Shown one piece after another: positions 35,070 through 43,112 of a stretch of 64,000 nucleotides of DNA. Within the stretch, counting starts at the first letter, position 1, and each line of letters starts with the position of its first letter. A program made the translations under genes and the position numbers. This DNA comes from Panacagrimonas sp041603235 (GTDB lineage: Bacteria > Pseudomonadota > Gammaproteobacteria > Nevskiales > Nevskiaceae), in NCBI GenBank assembly GCA_041603235.1, contig JBFIES010000011.1, positions 85,118-149,117 of the forward strand, given 5' to 3'. The notes below the pieces were generated by a model. The model did not search any database, had not been told where the DNA came from, and saw only the letters and a program-made list of their open reading frames with translations.

Positions 35070-37414
35070 GCAGAGAGTTTCTGGTTGAAGAGGTGTTGTT
35101 CGAGTTCTTGGAGGGCAGTTTCATAATTGGCCTTGCCACCGAAAACGTCATTGATGATCTCGACGGGGGTGCCCATCCGGTCAAAAGGCGTAAGTTTGAG
35201 CACCTTGGGGCTCTCTATGGTGAGCACGCCTTCGTCCGCATATTTTTCCAAAAGGGCTTCCAAGACTGCGCGCGCCTTGTCGCCGTATTTGGTGAAGTAG
35301 TCGCGTTTTTTGACATTGTCTGCTCGCTCTCTTCGTGTGAGGGGCGGCGCGTCGTAGGCGATGTGGCAGATGAGGTCGAAGTCTCCGTAGTCCTTTCCGA
35401 CCTCCTGAGCGAGCTTGGAGAGCTCGATGCCGTATTCCTCCAGCTCCCTGACAATGGCGTCCTTCTTCTTTGTGGTGTTCCACTTGTTGATGAAGTCATC
35501 GAGCGAGGCATACTCGCTGAGAATGTGTTTGCGGCTGTAATCAGAGTAGGACTCGGTGACCATCTGGCCATCGTCGCCACGGTATTCGACCGACTTTGCG
35601 AGAATCTTGACCTCGACGCCGCTGACGTGGATTTTCTTGGTGCCCGGAGTGGGATCTTCGTCATCGCCTTCATCGTCTGGCGGTAAGGGAGGGTCGGGTG
35701 GCACTGGATCGTCATCATCGCCCGGTTCGTAGATGACGACAGGGTCGCCGTCGAAGTCCGGATCCTTGAACAGCTCAGTGGCGTTCTTGAAGTCCATGAC
35801 GGTGAAGAAATACTTGCCGTAGTCTTCTTCGATGCGGGTGCCCCGGCCGACAATCTGCTTGAAGGTGGTCATGGACTTGACGGTCTTGTCCAGGACGATG
35901 AGCTTGCAGGTCTTGGCATCCACGCCGGTAGTCAGGAGTTCGGAAGTGGTCGCGATAACCGGGAACCTCGACTCTGGGTCAATGAAGTTATCTAGCTCAG
36001 CCTTGCCTTCGACGCTGTCGCCGGTGATGCGCATGACGTATTTGGGGTTGTCGAGCGCTAGCTGTCCTGCCGCGTTAGTTATTGCCACGCGCATGCGCTC
36101 GGCATGGTCAATGTCCTCACAGAAGATGATGGTCTTCGAGAACGGGTCGGTGGCGTTAAGTAGCTGCATGACGCACTTGGCGACCAGTTTGGTGCGTTGG
36201 TTGAGCACCAGAATCCGATCCATGTCCGCTTGGTTGTAGGTGCGGTGCTCAATTTCCTCGCCCAGGTCGTCGGTCATGCCCGGCTCTGGGGTCCAGCCCA
36301 TTAGATCTTTGTCCAAGTGGTAGCGGACGACCTTGTAGGGGGCCAGAAATCCGTCTTCAATGCCCTGCTTGAGCTTGTAGGTGTAAACAGGCTCTCCAAA
36401 ATAAGTGATGTTTGAAGCGTATTTCGTTTCCTTGGGGGTGGCGGTGAGGCCAATCTGAATAGCGCCGGAGAAGTAATCGAGAATTTCGCGCCAAGCGGAA
36501 TCTTCTGAGGCGCTGCCTCGATGGCACTCGTCAATGACAATGAGGTCGAAGAAGTCGGGAGAGACGCTTTTGAAGATTTTGTCTTCTTCCTCTGGGCCGG
36601 TAAGGGCTTGATACAGGCCGAGGTAGATCTCGTAAGAGGGATCAATTTTGCGATTCTTGATCTTGGTCATGACAGAGCCGAATGGCTTGAAGTCGTTGAC
36701 AAGGGTCTGGTCGGCAAGGACGTTCCGGTCTACGAGGAATAGCGTGCGTTTGGCCCTTCGGGCTTTCCAGAGGCGCCAGATGATCTGGAATACGGTGTAA
36801 GTCTTGCCAGTGCCGGTAGCCATGACGAGAAGGAGGCGGTCATTGCCTTTGGCAACAGCTTCCAGGACCCGATTGATCGCCTCACCTTGGTAGTAGCGTG
36901 GCTCCTTGCCGTAAGCATCCAGATGATACGGCTCAAGAACCAGTTTTTCTTCGTCGTCACGGATGTTTCGGTGTTGTTTGTAGCGTTTCCAAATCTCGTC
37001 TGGCGGGGGAAAAGCCTCGAGTGGGAGCTCGCACTCAATGTCTTCGCCGGCTGCCGGGACTTTGTTGTGAGAGGCAAATGCGTCGCCGTTAGAGCTGAAG
37101 GCGCTAGGCACATCAACGATTTCCGCGTAGCCAAGGGCCTGCTGCATGCCCTGACTAACGGTGTGCTTGTTGTCCTTGGCTTCCACAATGGCGATGGGGA
37201 CACCGGATTCCCGGAGCAGGACGTAGTCGGCGAACTTCTTCTTCTTTTTGTTTCGAGAAGACAAATTGCCCCGAACGACAACTGGGCCAGGGGTGAGCGT
37301 GACTTCCCGGCGTATCTGCGTGACCTGGTCCCAGCCAGCGCTTTTGATTGCGGGCGTTATGAAGAGGTCGCAGATATCAATTTCGCTGAGTTGCAGCTTC
37401 TCATCCTTATTCAT
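35066..37414 (-). CDS. hsdR: Type I restriction endonuclease and translocase subunit (EcoEI-like)
   Basis: A 782-residue HsdR. The N-terminal nuclease domain has VPIAIVEAKDNKHTVSQGM (Glu-Ala-Lys of the PD-(D/E)XK site) near residue 70. Superfamily 2 helicase motifs follow: MATGTGKTYTVFQ near 200, VIDECHRGS, GLTATP, and QIVGRGTRIEEDYGK as motif VI. The C-terminal part fits the EcoEI R-subunit C domain. It cuts DNA after ATP-driven translocation. It is first in the operon, with a divergent HTH gene 217 bases upstream. Confidence 0.94.
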   Translation of the reverse strand: MNKDEKLQLSEIDICDLFITPAIKSAGWDQVTQIRREVTLTPGPVVVRGNLSSRNKKKKKFADYVLLRESGVPIAIVEAKDNKHTVSQGMQQALGYAEIVDVPSAFSSNGDAFASHNKVPAAGEDIECELPLEAFPPPDEIWKRYKQHRNIRDDEEKLVLEPYHLDAYGKEPRYYQGEAINRVLEAVAKGNDRLLLVMATGTGKTYTVFQIIWRLWKARRAKRTLFLVDRNVLADQTLVNDFKPFGSVMTKIKNRKIDPSYEIYLGLYQALTGPEEEDKIFKSVSPDFFDLIVIDECHRGSASEDSAWREILDYFSGAIQIGLTATPKETKYASNITYFGEPVYTYKLKQGIEDGFLAPYKVVRYHLDKDLMGWTPEPGMTDDLGEEIEHRTYNQADMDRILVLNQRTKLVAKCVMQLLNATDPFSKTIIFCEDIDHAERMRVAITNAAGQLALDNPKYVMRITGDSVEGKAELDNFIDPESRFPVIATTSELLTTGVDAKTCKLIVLDKTVKSMTTFKQIVGRGTRIEEDYGKYFFTVMDFKNATELFKDPDFDGDPVVIYEPGDDDDPVPPDPPLPPDDEGDDEDPTPGTKKIHVSGVEVKILAKSVEYRGDDGQMVTESYSDYSRKHILSEYASLDDFINKWNTTKKKDAIVRELEEYGIELSKLAQEVGKDYGDFDLICHIAYDAPPLTRRERADNVKKRDYFTKYGDKARAVLEALLEKYADEGVLTIESPKVLKLTPFDRMGTPVEIINDVFGGKANYETALQELEQHLFNQKLSA

Positions 37415-37532
37415 GGGGTAAGCCAGAGGGAAATTGCTGATGGCAAGTAGATCCCTTGTCGTTGCTTTTCACTCGTGCGTGAACCACTTCAGCCCCCTGA
37501 TCGCTCTTTGATGCCAATCCCCGGAATGTCGT

Positions 37533-37544
37533 TTCCCGCGGGAA
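37533..37544. promoter_or_regulatory. Perfect palindrome between hsdR and the HTH gene, possible operator
   Basis: TTCCCGCGGGAA is a 12-bp perfect palindrome in the 217-bp divergent intergenic region. A regulator encoded next door could bind it to control the restriction operon. Confidence 0.3.
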
Positions 37545-37631
37545 TCCTGCTCGCCTAGCCCGACTTCCCGCTGTCCCTGAACGAAAATGTATTTCTCAGC
37601 TCAATGTGAGCGAAATCAAGGAGTAGTAGAC

Positions 37632-38018
37632 ATGACGGACACCAAAATAAGCTTACACTTAAAGGCGAGGATTGAGGCGTGCAGGAAATCTGAAGCGCAG
37701 ATTGCCGATGAGATTGGTTATGAGAGGGGTAGGGTCATCTCAATGTTCGAAACAGGGGAGATGAGAATTCCTCTGAGCATCGCTGGGGAGTTGGCCATTG
37801 CCGTAGAAGACGATCCGGTCCATTTCATCCAACTGATGATTGAGAGCTATGCCCCTGAAACCCATAAGTGGGTTCGATGGGGGCCTAGCATGTTGCTGAC
37901 AGCCCGAGAGCGATCAATCATCGAGGTTGTGCGCCGAGTATCAAACGGGACCAATCCGCCCATTACGCCATTTCGGCGGGAAATGATTGAGGCACTCTTT
38001 CTAGATGTGAGTCCCTGA
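37632..38018 (+). CDS. Putative HTH-type regulator divergent from hsdR
   Basis: A 128-residue protein; AAGGAG lies eight bases before the ATG at 37632, which fixes the start. Residues 12-60 have an XRE-like pattern: EACRKSEAQIADEIGYERGRVISMFETGEMRIPL, then AGELAIAVEDDPVHFIQL. The C-terminal half is unrecognised. Its divergent position suggests it controls hsdR or the island, as C-proteins do for some restriction systems. Its stop is 69 bases before the right-hand arm-like motif. Confidence 0.65.
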   Translation: MTDTKISLHLKARIEACRKSEAQIADEIGYERGRVISMFETGEMRIPLSIAGELAIAVEDDPVHFIQLMIESYAPETHKWVRWGPSMLLTARERSIIEVVRRVSNGTNPPITPFRREMIEALFLDVSP

Positions 38019-38087
38019 GTTCGAATAGAAGGGCTGGACGCGACGTGCATTCATGGTCTGCGCCGGGTTACGGGACTACCCGAAAAC

Positions 38088-38104
38088 GGGGACAATTTGG
38101 GACA
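38088..38104 (+). other. Direct-repeat motif near right end of island 1, putative integrase arm site
   Basis: Identical to 21138-21154 (two GGGACA boxes, 10-bp period), placed 63 bases before the second tRNA-Met. The pair marks both ends of the first island. Confidence 0.55.
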
Positions 38105-38167
38105 CTGAAACACCGAAATAGATGTTTTTCTTCCAGGCCGCAATTTGCAAGCTATTGATTATAAAGG

Positions 38168-38244
38168 GGTGATGTAGCTCAGTTGGTTAGAGCGCGGCAC
38201 TCATAATGCTGAGGTCGCTGGTTCAAATCCAGCCATCACCACCA
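38168..38244 (+). tRNA. tRNA-Met (CAU), second identical copy at the junction of two islands
   Basis: All 77 bases, including the encoded CCA, match the copy at 20993-21069, while flanking sequence differs on both sides. Anticodon CAU. It forms the right end of island 1 and the left end of the next integrase-bearing element. Either copy should be a working tRNA gene. Confidence 0.97.
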
Positions 38245-38290
38245 TTAAATCAATGGCTTAACGAGGCGGCATGCCGCCAAGTGGTTGTTT

Positions 38291-38323
38291 TTGGACAAAT
38301 GCTTGGACAAATCGAGTGTCCAA
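38291..38323 (+). other. Repeated motif between tRNA-Met and second integrase, putative arm sites
   Basis: TTGGACAAAT occurs twice, at 38291-38300 and 38303-38312 (12-bp period), followed by an inverted TGTCCAA at 38317-38323. The setting mirrors the GGGACA doublet beside the first integrase. Function as integrase arm sites is inference. Confidence 0.5.
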
Positions 38324-38376
38324 GAATTCGAGTTCAAAAATTCTGGATACCGCTGTAGCTCTACCTGGAGCTACAA

Positions 38377-39729
38377 ATGGCCAAATCAAAGAAGTCCCGG
38401 AGTACACAGGGCAGCATCGACAGTCGCGGAATAGGTGGTCAGTACCGCGCACGAATCCGGATCAACGGGGCGACGCTGACTCAAACCTTCCAAACATGTG
38501 TGCAAGCACGTGCCTGGCTCGATGACATCTGTGCGAAACACCGGCGTCCCGATCGACGACAGAGGGCAGTTGCCGCCGCCTCGTTGACGCTGGGAGAAGC
38601 GCTGGAGAAGCGGCTCGACCACATCACGGAGAACAAGAACCACCGCAACGAGGGGTACGCGGTGAGGCGCATATTGCGAGATTTTCCTGACTTGACCGGA
38701 AGGCCGATTTACGACGTGGACGAGATCGACATCAAGGAATTTATCGAGGCGCGCTCAGTGCAGGTTGCGGCGGCGACGGTCAATCGAGACCTGTGCATCC
38801 TCAGTCACACCTTCAATCTCGCGAGGAGCCAGTTCGAGTGCACGCACCTGCGCAACCCGATCGGACCGACGACCCGTCTGCGTGTGCCCAGTGGTCGTGT
38901 CCGGCGTCTGTCGCTGGAGGAGGAAGTCGCGCTTCTCGCCCAGGCGGCAATCTACGAACTCACCAGCACGGTTCCGATCGGCCCGATCATCCGCTTTGCG
39001 TGCGATACCGCCATGCGATGCGGAGAGATCGCTGGATTGCGATGGGAGCGGGTCGATCTTGATCGCGGGACGGTCTACCTGCCCGACACGAAAAATGGCG
39101 ATGCGCGGTCCGTGCCGCTATGGCTAGAAGTGCGTGCACTACTGCGGGATCTGGGGCCGAAGCAGGAAGGACCGGTTTGGGGCGCTTACGAAGCCATCCG
39201 GAGCGCCTGGCGGCGGGTCAAGGCGGCCGCTGTTGTCGCAGCCGAGGCGAGGGGGAACAAGAAGCTCGCTAACTCTCTTTCCGATCTGCGATTTCATGAC
39301 CTCCGTCATGAGGGCACGTCGCGCCTCATCGAACGGACGGGTTGGGAGAATTCGAAAATTCAGGCGGTCACCGGGCACAAAACGGCGGCCATGTTGGCCC
39401 GTTATACCCACCTGCGCAGTGCGGACCTTGCCTCACAGATGGCATCGCTTGAAGGTGGCGGCGCGTCCTTGCGCGTGATTCGTGATCAAGGGATTACATT
39501 GGATCAGGACGTTCCGGACTCGCTTCAAAAGCGGGCTGCGTGGCGCGCAGTGAGTCAAAGCAAAGAGCTGCTCTCGGCACTGGTCAGTGCCCGGCCCGTT
39601 AGCAAAATTGCGGTCGAGTTTGGCGTGTCTGATGTCGCAGTCCACAAAGCCTGCTCGAGGCTGGAAGTTGAGAAACCTGTGCGTGGCTTTTGGCTGCGTA
39701 CTGAAAATGCGGCCGCTGAGGCGGCCTGA
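38377..39729 (+). CDS. Tyrosine-type integrase of the second element, with C-terminal HTH-like tail
   Basis: A 450-residue tyrosine recombinase. Catalytic residues: Arg in DTAMRCGEIAGLRW, FHDLRHEGTSRLIE, VTGHKTAAM and Tyr in LARYTHL. It begins 132 bases after the second tRNA-Met, in the same direction. The last ~55 residues go beyond the usual end and read PVSKIAVEFGVSDVAVHKAC, then RLEVEKPVRGFW, a helix-turn-helix pattern found in other bacterial proteins as a small separate module. That tail may bind DNA or a partner during recombination. It is not closely similar to the integrase at 21181. Confidence 0.92.
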   Translation: MAKSKKSRSTQGSIDSRGIGGQYRARIRINGATLTQTFQTCVQARAWLDDICAKHRRPDRRQRAVAAASLTLGEALEKRLDHITENKNHRNEGYAVRRILRDFPDLTGRPIYDVDEIDIKEFIEARSVQVAAATVNRDLCILSHTFNLARSQFECTHLRNPIGPTTRLRVPSGRVRRLSLEEEVALLAQAAIYELTSTVPIGPIIRFACDTAMRCGEIAGLRWERVDLDRGTVYLPDTKNGDARSVPLWLEVRALLRDLGPKQEGPVWGAYEAIRSAWRRVKAAAVVAAEARGNKKLANSLSDLRFHDLRHEGTSRLIERTGWENSKIQAVTGHKTAAMLARYTHLRSADLASQMASLEGGGASLRVIRDQGITLDQDVPDSLQKRAAWRAVSQSKELLSALVSARPVSKIAVEFGVSDVAVHKACSRLEVEKPVRGFWLRTENAAAEAA

Positions 39730-39971
39730 CGCAAGCAGGAGCTCGAGCTAGTACTTCGCATCGGTAGACGGAGATGAGAGTCTTTCCCGCGCAACAAAAT
39801 AAATGGGAATTCAAGCGGACGCGGCGCGAAACGAGCCTCGCAATAGACGCTTCCTACCGAGTCCCTTCGCAAAAAATTTCAATATTCAAAATTTCTGAAT
39901 ACCGATGTTCTGTGGATGTCTCCACAGCCGGCTCTCCCACCGGCCATTCTCTGGGATTGAGGTAGGTACTG

Positions 39972-40298
39972 ATGGACATCGATACAACTGACTTTCAATA
40001 TGTAACCCGAGACGGTGACGCGGACATCCAATTCGAGGGCGAGATCCTTGCCGAGATCGACAATAGCTCCGAACGTACAGAAACCCCCAACGCCCGATGG
40101 GTCGAACTCCGGCTGTATCGCACGCAAGCGGGGGCGTTCGTTTGCGAGCGAATTCGTTACGAGAATGAACGGAGGCCGGTGAGCGACGCCGCAGTGTGCA
40201 GCACAGTTGGCGAAGTCACAGACTTCTTCGGATTCGGTCGTTTATCGAAGGAGTTGTATGAGTTGGCCCCGATCGAAACTGCGATGACTGTTTTGTAG
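39972..40298 (+). CDS. Conserved hypothetical protein
   Basis: A 108-residue soluble protein with a good ribosome-binding site (GAGGTAGG) before the ATG. The block ARWVELRLYRTQAGAFVCERI, followed by a glutamate/aspartate-rich part and VGEVTDFFGFGRLSKELYE, occurs in short uncharacterised proteins of mobile elements in Proteobacteria, as far as I recall. No catalytic motif. It is followed by a GC-rich hairpin that likely ends transcription. Confidence 0.6.
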   Translation: MDIDTTDFQYVTRDGDADIQFEGEILAEIDNSSERTETPNARWVELRLYRTQAGAFVCERIRYENERRPVSDAAVCSTVGEVTDFFGFGRLSKELYELAPIETAMTVL

Positions 40299-40310
40299 GC
40301 GTGTTAACCC

Positions 40311-40332
40311 CGCCCCCTCTCCGGAGGGGGCG
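40311..40332 (+). terminator. Strong hairpin after hypothetical gene
   Basis: CGCCCCCTC pairs with GAGGGGGCG around a TCCG loop, 13 bases after the stop at 40298. The downstream run TCCTTCT is only moderately T-rich. Confidence 0.55.
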
Positions 40333-40540
40333 TCCTTCTGGGCCTGATCTCTGAACTCTTATGTTGGCCACCCAAGTTGCGTTGGCTCCGAAAGAGTAAG
40401 AAAAGGCGGCGGAAGGAAAAATGTGGCAAATTACTGCTCATATCTACCATCCGCCCACGTGCGATGTGCTGAATCCAGCCATCCCAATCCGCTGGTAGCC
40501 CGCTTTGCGCGCGAACGCGGCAAGGGATCTTTTAACCTTG

Positions 40541-40576
40541 CAAGGAGCCTTACAAGGAGCCTTACAAGGAGCCTTA
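40541..40576 (+). repeat. Three tandem 12-bp repeats, each containing a Shine-Dalgarno sequence
   Basis: CAAGGAGCCTTA occurs three times without gaps. Each unit holds AAGGAG, and the last one sits seven bases before the ATG of the formylglycine-generating-enzyme-like gene. The unit length is a multiple of three. Confidence 0.9.
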
Positions 40577-40578
40577 CG

Positions 40579-41343
40579 ATGACTCACCACCTGTTGCCCA
40601 GACGCCGCATCCGCGTTGCTTTCATCAGCGCGCTGCTATGGCTTGTCAGCCCCGCAGTGTTGGCCGCTGACCTGCCGGGCCTTGAATTCGTCAAGGTGCC
40701 GGCCGGCAGCTTCACCATGGGCACCGAATGCTATGGCGATGCCAGCTGTCTGGAGAGCACGGGCAATGAGCAGCCGCCGCACAAGGTGACGATCACCCGA
40801 GATTTTTGGATCGGCAAGACCGAAGTCACCCAGGCCCAATGGAAGGCGGTGATGGGCAGCAATCCTTCCAAATTCAAAGGCGACAGCCGGCCAGTCGAGA
40901 ACGTCAGCCATGACGATGTGATGGACTTCATCGATCGGCTGATCGAGCGCACCGGCTGCGACTGCTATCGGCTGCCGACAGAAGCAGAGTGGGAATACAT
41001 GGCCAAGCTGGATGGCGCGACCACCCGGCAGGCGGTGTACGGCCGCGACTGGAACGAGGGTGAAGGGACCGCAGAGGTTGGCTCCAAACGCCCCGGCAAA
41101 CTGGGCCTGTATGACGTGCTCGGCAATGTCTGGGAGTGGACAGCAGACTGGTACAACGGGAGTTACTACAAGGCCAGTCCAGACTCCGACCCGCAGGGCC
41201 CAGCCTTTGGGCAGATCCGCGTGGTTCGCGGCGGCAGCTGGCTCCACGCCGCCGCCAGCGTTCGCCCCGGCCTCCGCGGCAGCAGCACGCCGGGCGGTCG
41301 CAGCTACGGCCTTGGCTTCCGCCTCCTGAGGACCAGCCCTTGA
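40579..41343 (+). CDS. Exported SUMF1/formylglycine-generating-enzyme family protein
   Basis: A 254-residue protein with a signal peptide (RRRIRVAFISALLWLVSPAVLAA). The mature part is an FGE-sulfatase (SUMF1) domain: LEFVKVPAGSFTMGTE at the start, IGKTEVTQAQWKAVMG, RLPTEAEWEYMAK near residue 130, LYDVLGNVWEWTADWY and RVVRGGSWLHAAASVRPGLRG, ending GLGFRLLRT. True FGE copper cysteines are not clearly present, so it is more likely a C-type-lectin-fold SUMF1 homologue of unknown role. The ATG at 40579 is chosen for the repeated AAGGAG upstream and the signal peptide. Confidence 0.85.
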   Translation: MTHHLLPRRRIRVAFISALLWLVSPAVLAADLPGLEFVKVPAGSFTMGTECYGDASCLESTGNEQPPHKVTITRDFWIGKTEVTQAQWKAVMGSNPSKFKGDSRPVENVSHDDVMDFIDRLIERTGCDCYRLPTEAEWEYMAKLDGATTRQAVYGRDWNEGEGTAEVGSKRPGKLGLYDVLGNVWEWTADWYNGSYYKASPDSDPQGPAFGQIRVVRGGSWLHAAASVRPGLRGSSTPGGRSYGLGFRLLRTSP

Positions 41344-41420
41344 ACCCTTGGGCCCTTGGCCCTTGGCGGGGGGTCGTGCCAACCGAGCCTTGACGCCGAT
41401 TTTCGCGCGCGATCGCGCCG

Positions 41421-41447
41421 GTGTGGCGATTGGCCCGGTCGCCACAC
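41421..41447. terminator. Terminator hairpin between convergent genes
   Basis: GTGTGGCGA pairs with TCGCCACAC (9 bp, perfect) around a 9-nt loop, followed on the plus strand by ACGCGTTTT. It lies between the SUMF1-like gene and the oppositely oriented cysteine-rich protein gene. Confidence 0.5.
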
Positions 41448-41520
41448 ACGCGTTTTGATGGCTTGCAATAGCATCGGAGAACGCGGAATCGCGCACTGAA
41501 TGTGGCAGAAAATCAGGTCA

Positions 41521-42123
41521 TTACCTTGAGCAACCCAATCCAGTGTCGTTCCACGCGTACTTGCTCGAATCGTAAGGTGCCGATCGACATTCGAGAATGG
41601 TCCCTCTGGGGCCACACTTCTGATCTCCCGGGGTACAAAGCAGTTGCGTTTCCTGTCTCGGGGGCTTGCTGCAGGGAATCCCATAAAGCGTGAACCAGCG
41701 CCCCCCCGAGCAGTTCTGCAACTGATTGTCGGCGGTGCACCGGGAGTCGCCCGCAGAGCATTCCGCCGGAGAGGCTATGGGCGAAGCGCCGTAGCCGGGA
41801 TTCTGTTGCACCGGGCACGGGCGGCCTGTGCGCTCCCATAGGCCTCGCGAGCCAGCCGACGGCCCATTTCCAAAGGGGTGTTGGCGCCCTTGGCAGACCT
41901 CAATCGCGCCGCGCAAGCAGCGCTCCTGCCCAATTTGCGAGCAGCTGAATTCTGCAAGCACGGCCGGGGAAGTTGTCCCGAGCAGGACCAGCCAAATCCC
42001 GATGGCGACAGCGCCCATGCGTGACTTGGCTGTGGCGGGACGCTTTGCCCGAAGAAGGGGGTTGCGGTTCAGGGCGGCGTTTGCCCACGAAAACGTCATG
42101 GAGTTTGTGAGGTGCTTTTTCAT
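41521..42123 (-). CDS. Exported cysteine-rich protein
   Basis: A 200-residue protein from the ATG at 42123. A long N-region is followed by a membrane/signal segment (MGAVAIGIWLVLLGTTSPAVLAE) ending near residue 55. The mature part carries three similar cysteine units: IGQERCLRGAIEVCQG, AGDSRCTADNQLQNCSGG and PGDQKCGPRGTILECRS, i.e. Cys-x6-8-Cys in a short beta-like repeat, each followed by another cysteine. It resembles small disulfide-rich repeats seen in secreted proteins of Myxococcota and xanthomonads. Function unknown. Confidence 0.65.
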   Translation of the reverse strand: MKKHLTNSMTFSWANAALNRNPLLRAKRPATAKSRMGAVAIGIWLVLLGTTSPAVLAEFSCSQIGQERCLRGAIEVCQGRQHPFGNGPSAGSRGLWERTGRPCPVQQNPGYGASPIASPAECSAGDSRCTADNQLQNCSGGRWFTLYGIPCSKPPRQETQLLCTPGDQKCGPRGTILECRSAPYDSSKYAWNDTGLGCSR

Positions 42124-42449
42124 TGTTCTTTCGCCTATTGGAACGCTGGAAGATTGGGCTGGGTAGCACAAGAAACTGTCGGATTTGCAAGGCACATGCC
42201 GACCAACTCTAGCTGGATCATATGGGCTGAATTTGGGGGGATCAAACCCGCGCCGCGGTGCGAGGTGCGAGCGGGCAGAATCAGGACGGGGCAGCCTCAA
42301 TACAATGGATCCAGAGTGGATCGAGGCTTTGAGGGTCCCGGCTTATGTTTCTGGCCCCAGCACGGCGCGCCAGCAGGCATGTGAGCCCCCGTGTCCCAAT
42401 CCAGCTCCATCCGCCACAATCAGCCCTCCCCATCCCCCGGTCTGATGCC
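42124..42449. other. Divergent intergenic region between two exported-protein genes
   Basis: About 326 bases that must hold promoters for the minus-strand cysteine-rich gene and the plus-strand exported-protein gene. No strong hairpin or conserved operator is visible. Confidence 0.35.
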
Positions 42450-43112
42450 ATGAAACCCGCTCTCCCCGCGCTGATCACAACGCTGATGATCTGCCTGATC
42501 TCAGCCCCCGTATCGGCAGTGCTCACTGAGGAAGAAGCTGGCCTGCCCACGGCCGAGGCGCTCTATGGTCACGATTACTGCGCCCTGCGTGATACGCCGC
42601 CACGCGAGTGGGATGACGCCAAGTCGAAGCAGGCCATGGCCCCGTTCAAGGTGACGCCGCTGAATCTGACCCATGAAGGCCCAACGGCCGCCCAGTACGC
42701 CATGGCACTCCAGCACATTGAGACGGCGGATGGCCTGATGGGCGACTTTCTGCATGACGGAGTCATTCAGGGTGAATATCCCTATCCGGAGATCGCCGCC
42801 TTTTCCATTGAAGGGCCGACGCAAGGGGCTCAATTGATGCTGGTGGATGTCGGCGGCGCCGCTGTCTATCTGTGCGGGGCCACCGGCAACTGCCCGGGCA
42901 TGGTCATGGAGCTTGAAGGCGACCGGGTCATCAGCACCCACTGGGCGACCACACAGGAAAACGGGTTCTGCCTCAGGCCCAGCTCAGACCTTCAGGGTCT
43001 GGAAATCCTGACAACCGGCACCGGCGGCAACGACGTCTATACCGTCGATATGGTCCGGTGGTCCCCAAACCCTCCCGCCAAAGGCGTCAAGGAAGCTTCC
43101 AGGGCCCCATGA
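42450..43112 (+). CDS. Exported protein of unknown function
   Basis: A 220-residue protein from the ATG at 42450 with a signal peptide (ALPALITTLMICLISAPVSAV). The mature part has paired cysteines (HDYCALRD, VYLCGATGNCPGM, NGFCLRP) and an LTEEEAGLPTAEALYG start. No known domain recognised. Its 3' end overlaps the convergent gene at 43087 by 26 bases; part of that overlap is the dispersed repeat also found at 44646. Confidence 0.55.
   Translation: MKPALPALITTLMICLISAPVSAVLTEEEAGLPTAEALYGHDYCALRDTPPREWDDAKSKQAMAPFKVTPLNLTHEGPTAAQYAMALQHIETADGLMGDFLHDGVIQGEYPYPEIAAFSIEGPTQGAQLMLVDVGGAAVYLCGATGNCPGMVMELEGDRVISTHWATTQENGFCLRPSSDLQGLEILTTGTGGNDVYTVDMVRWSPNPPAKGVKEASRAP

Larger units (their letters stand above)
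21070..38244. mobile_element. tRNA-Met-associated genomic island 1 with defence cargo
   Basis: The stretch is delimited by two identical tRNA-Met genes in the same orientation. A tyrosine integrase lies just inside the left end, and a GGGACAATTTGGGACA motif occurs 68 bases from the left tRNA and 63 bases before the right tRNA. Cargo includes an HUH-motif protein, a type I restriction-modification operon, DUF2130 and a DUF262/AlbA_2 fusion, together with genes of unknown role. Several stretches are AT-richer than the core genes. No conjugation genes are visible, so it would need a helper element to move between cells. Confidence 0.82.
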
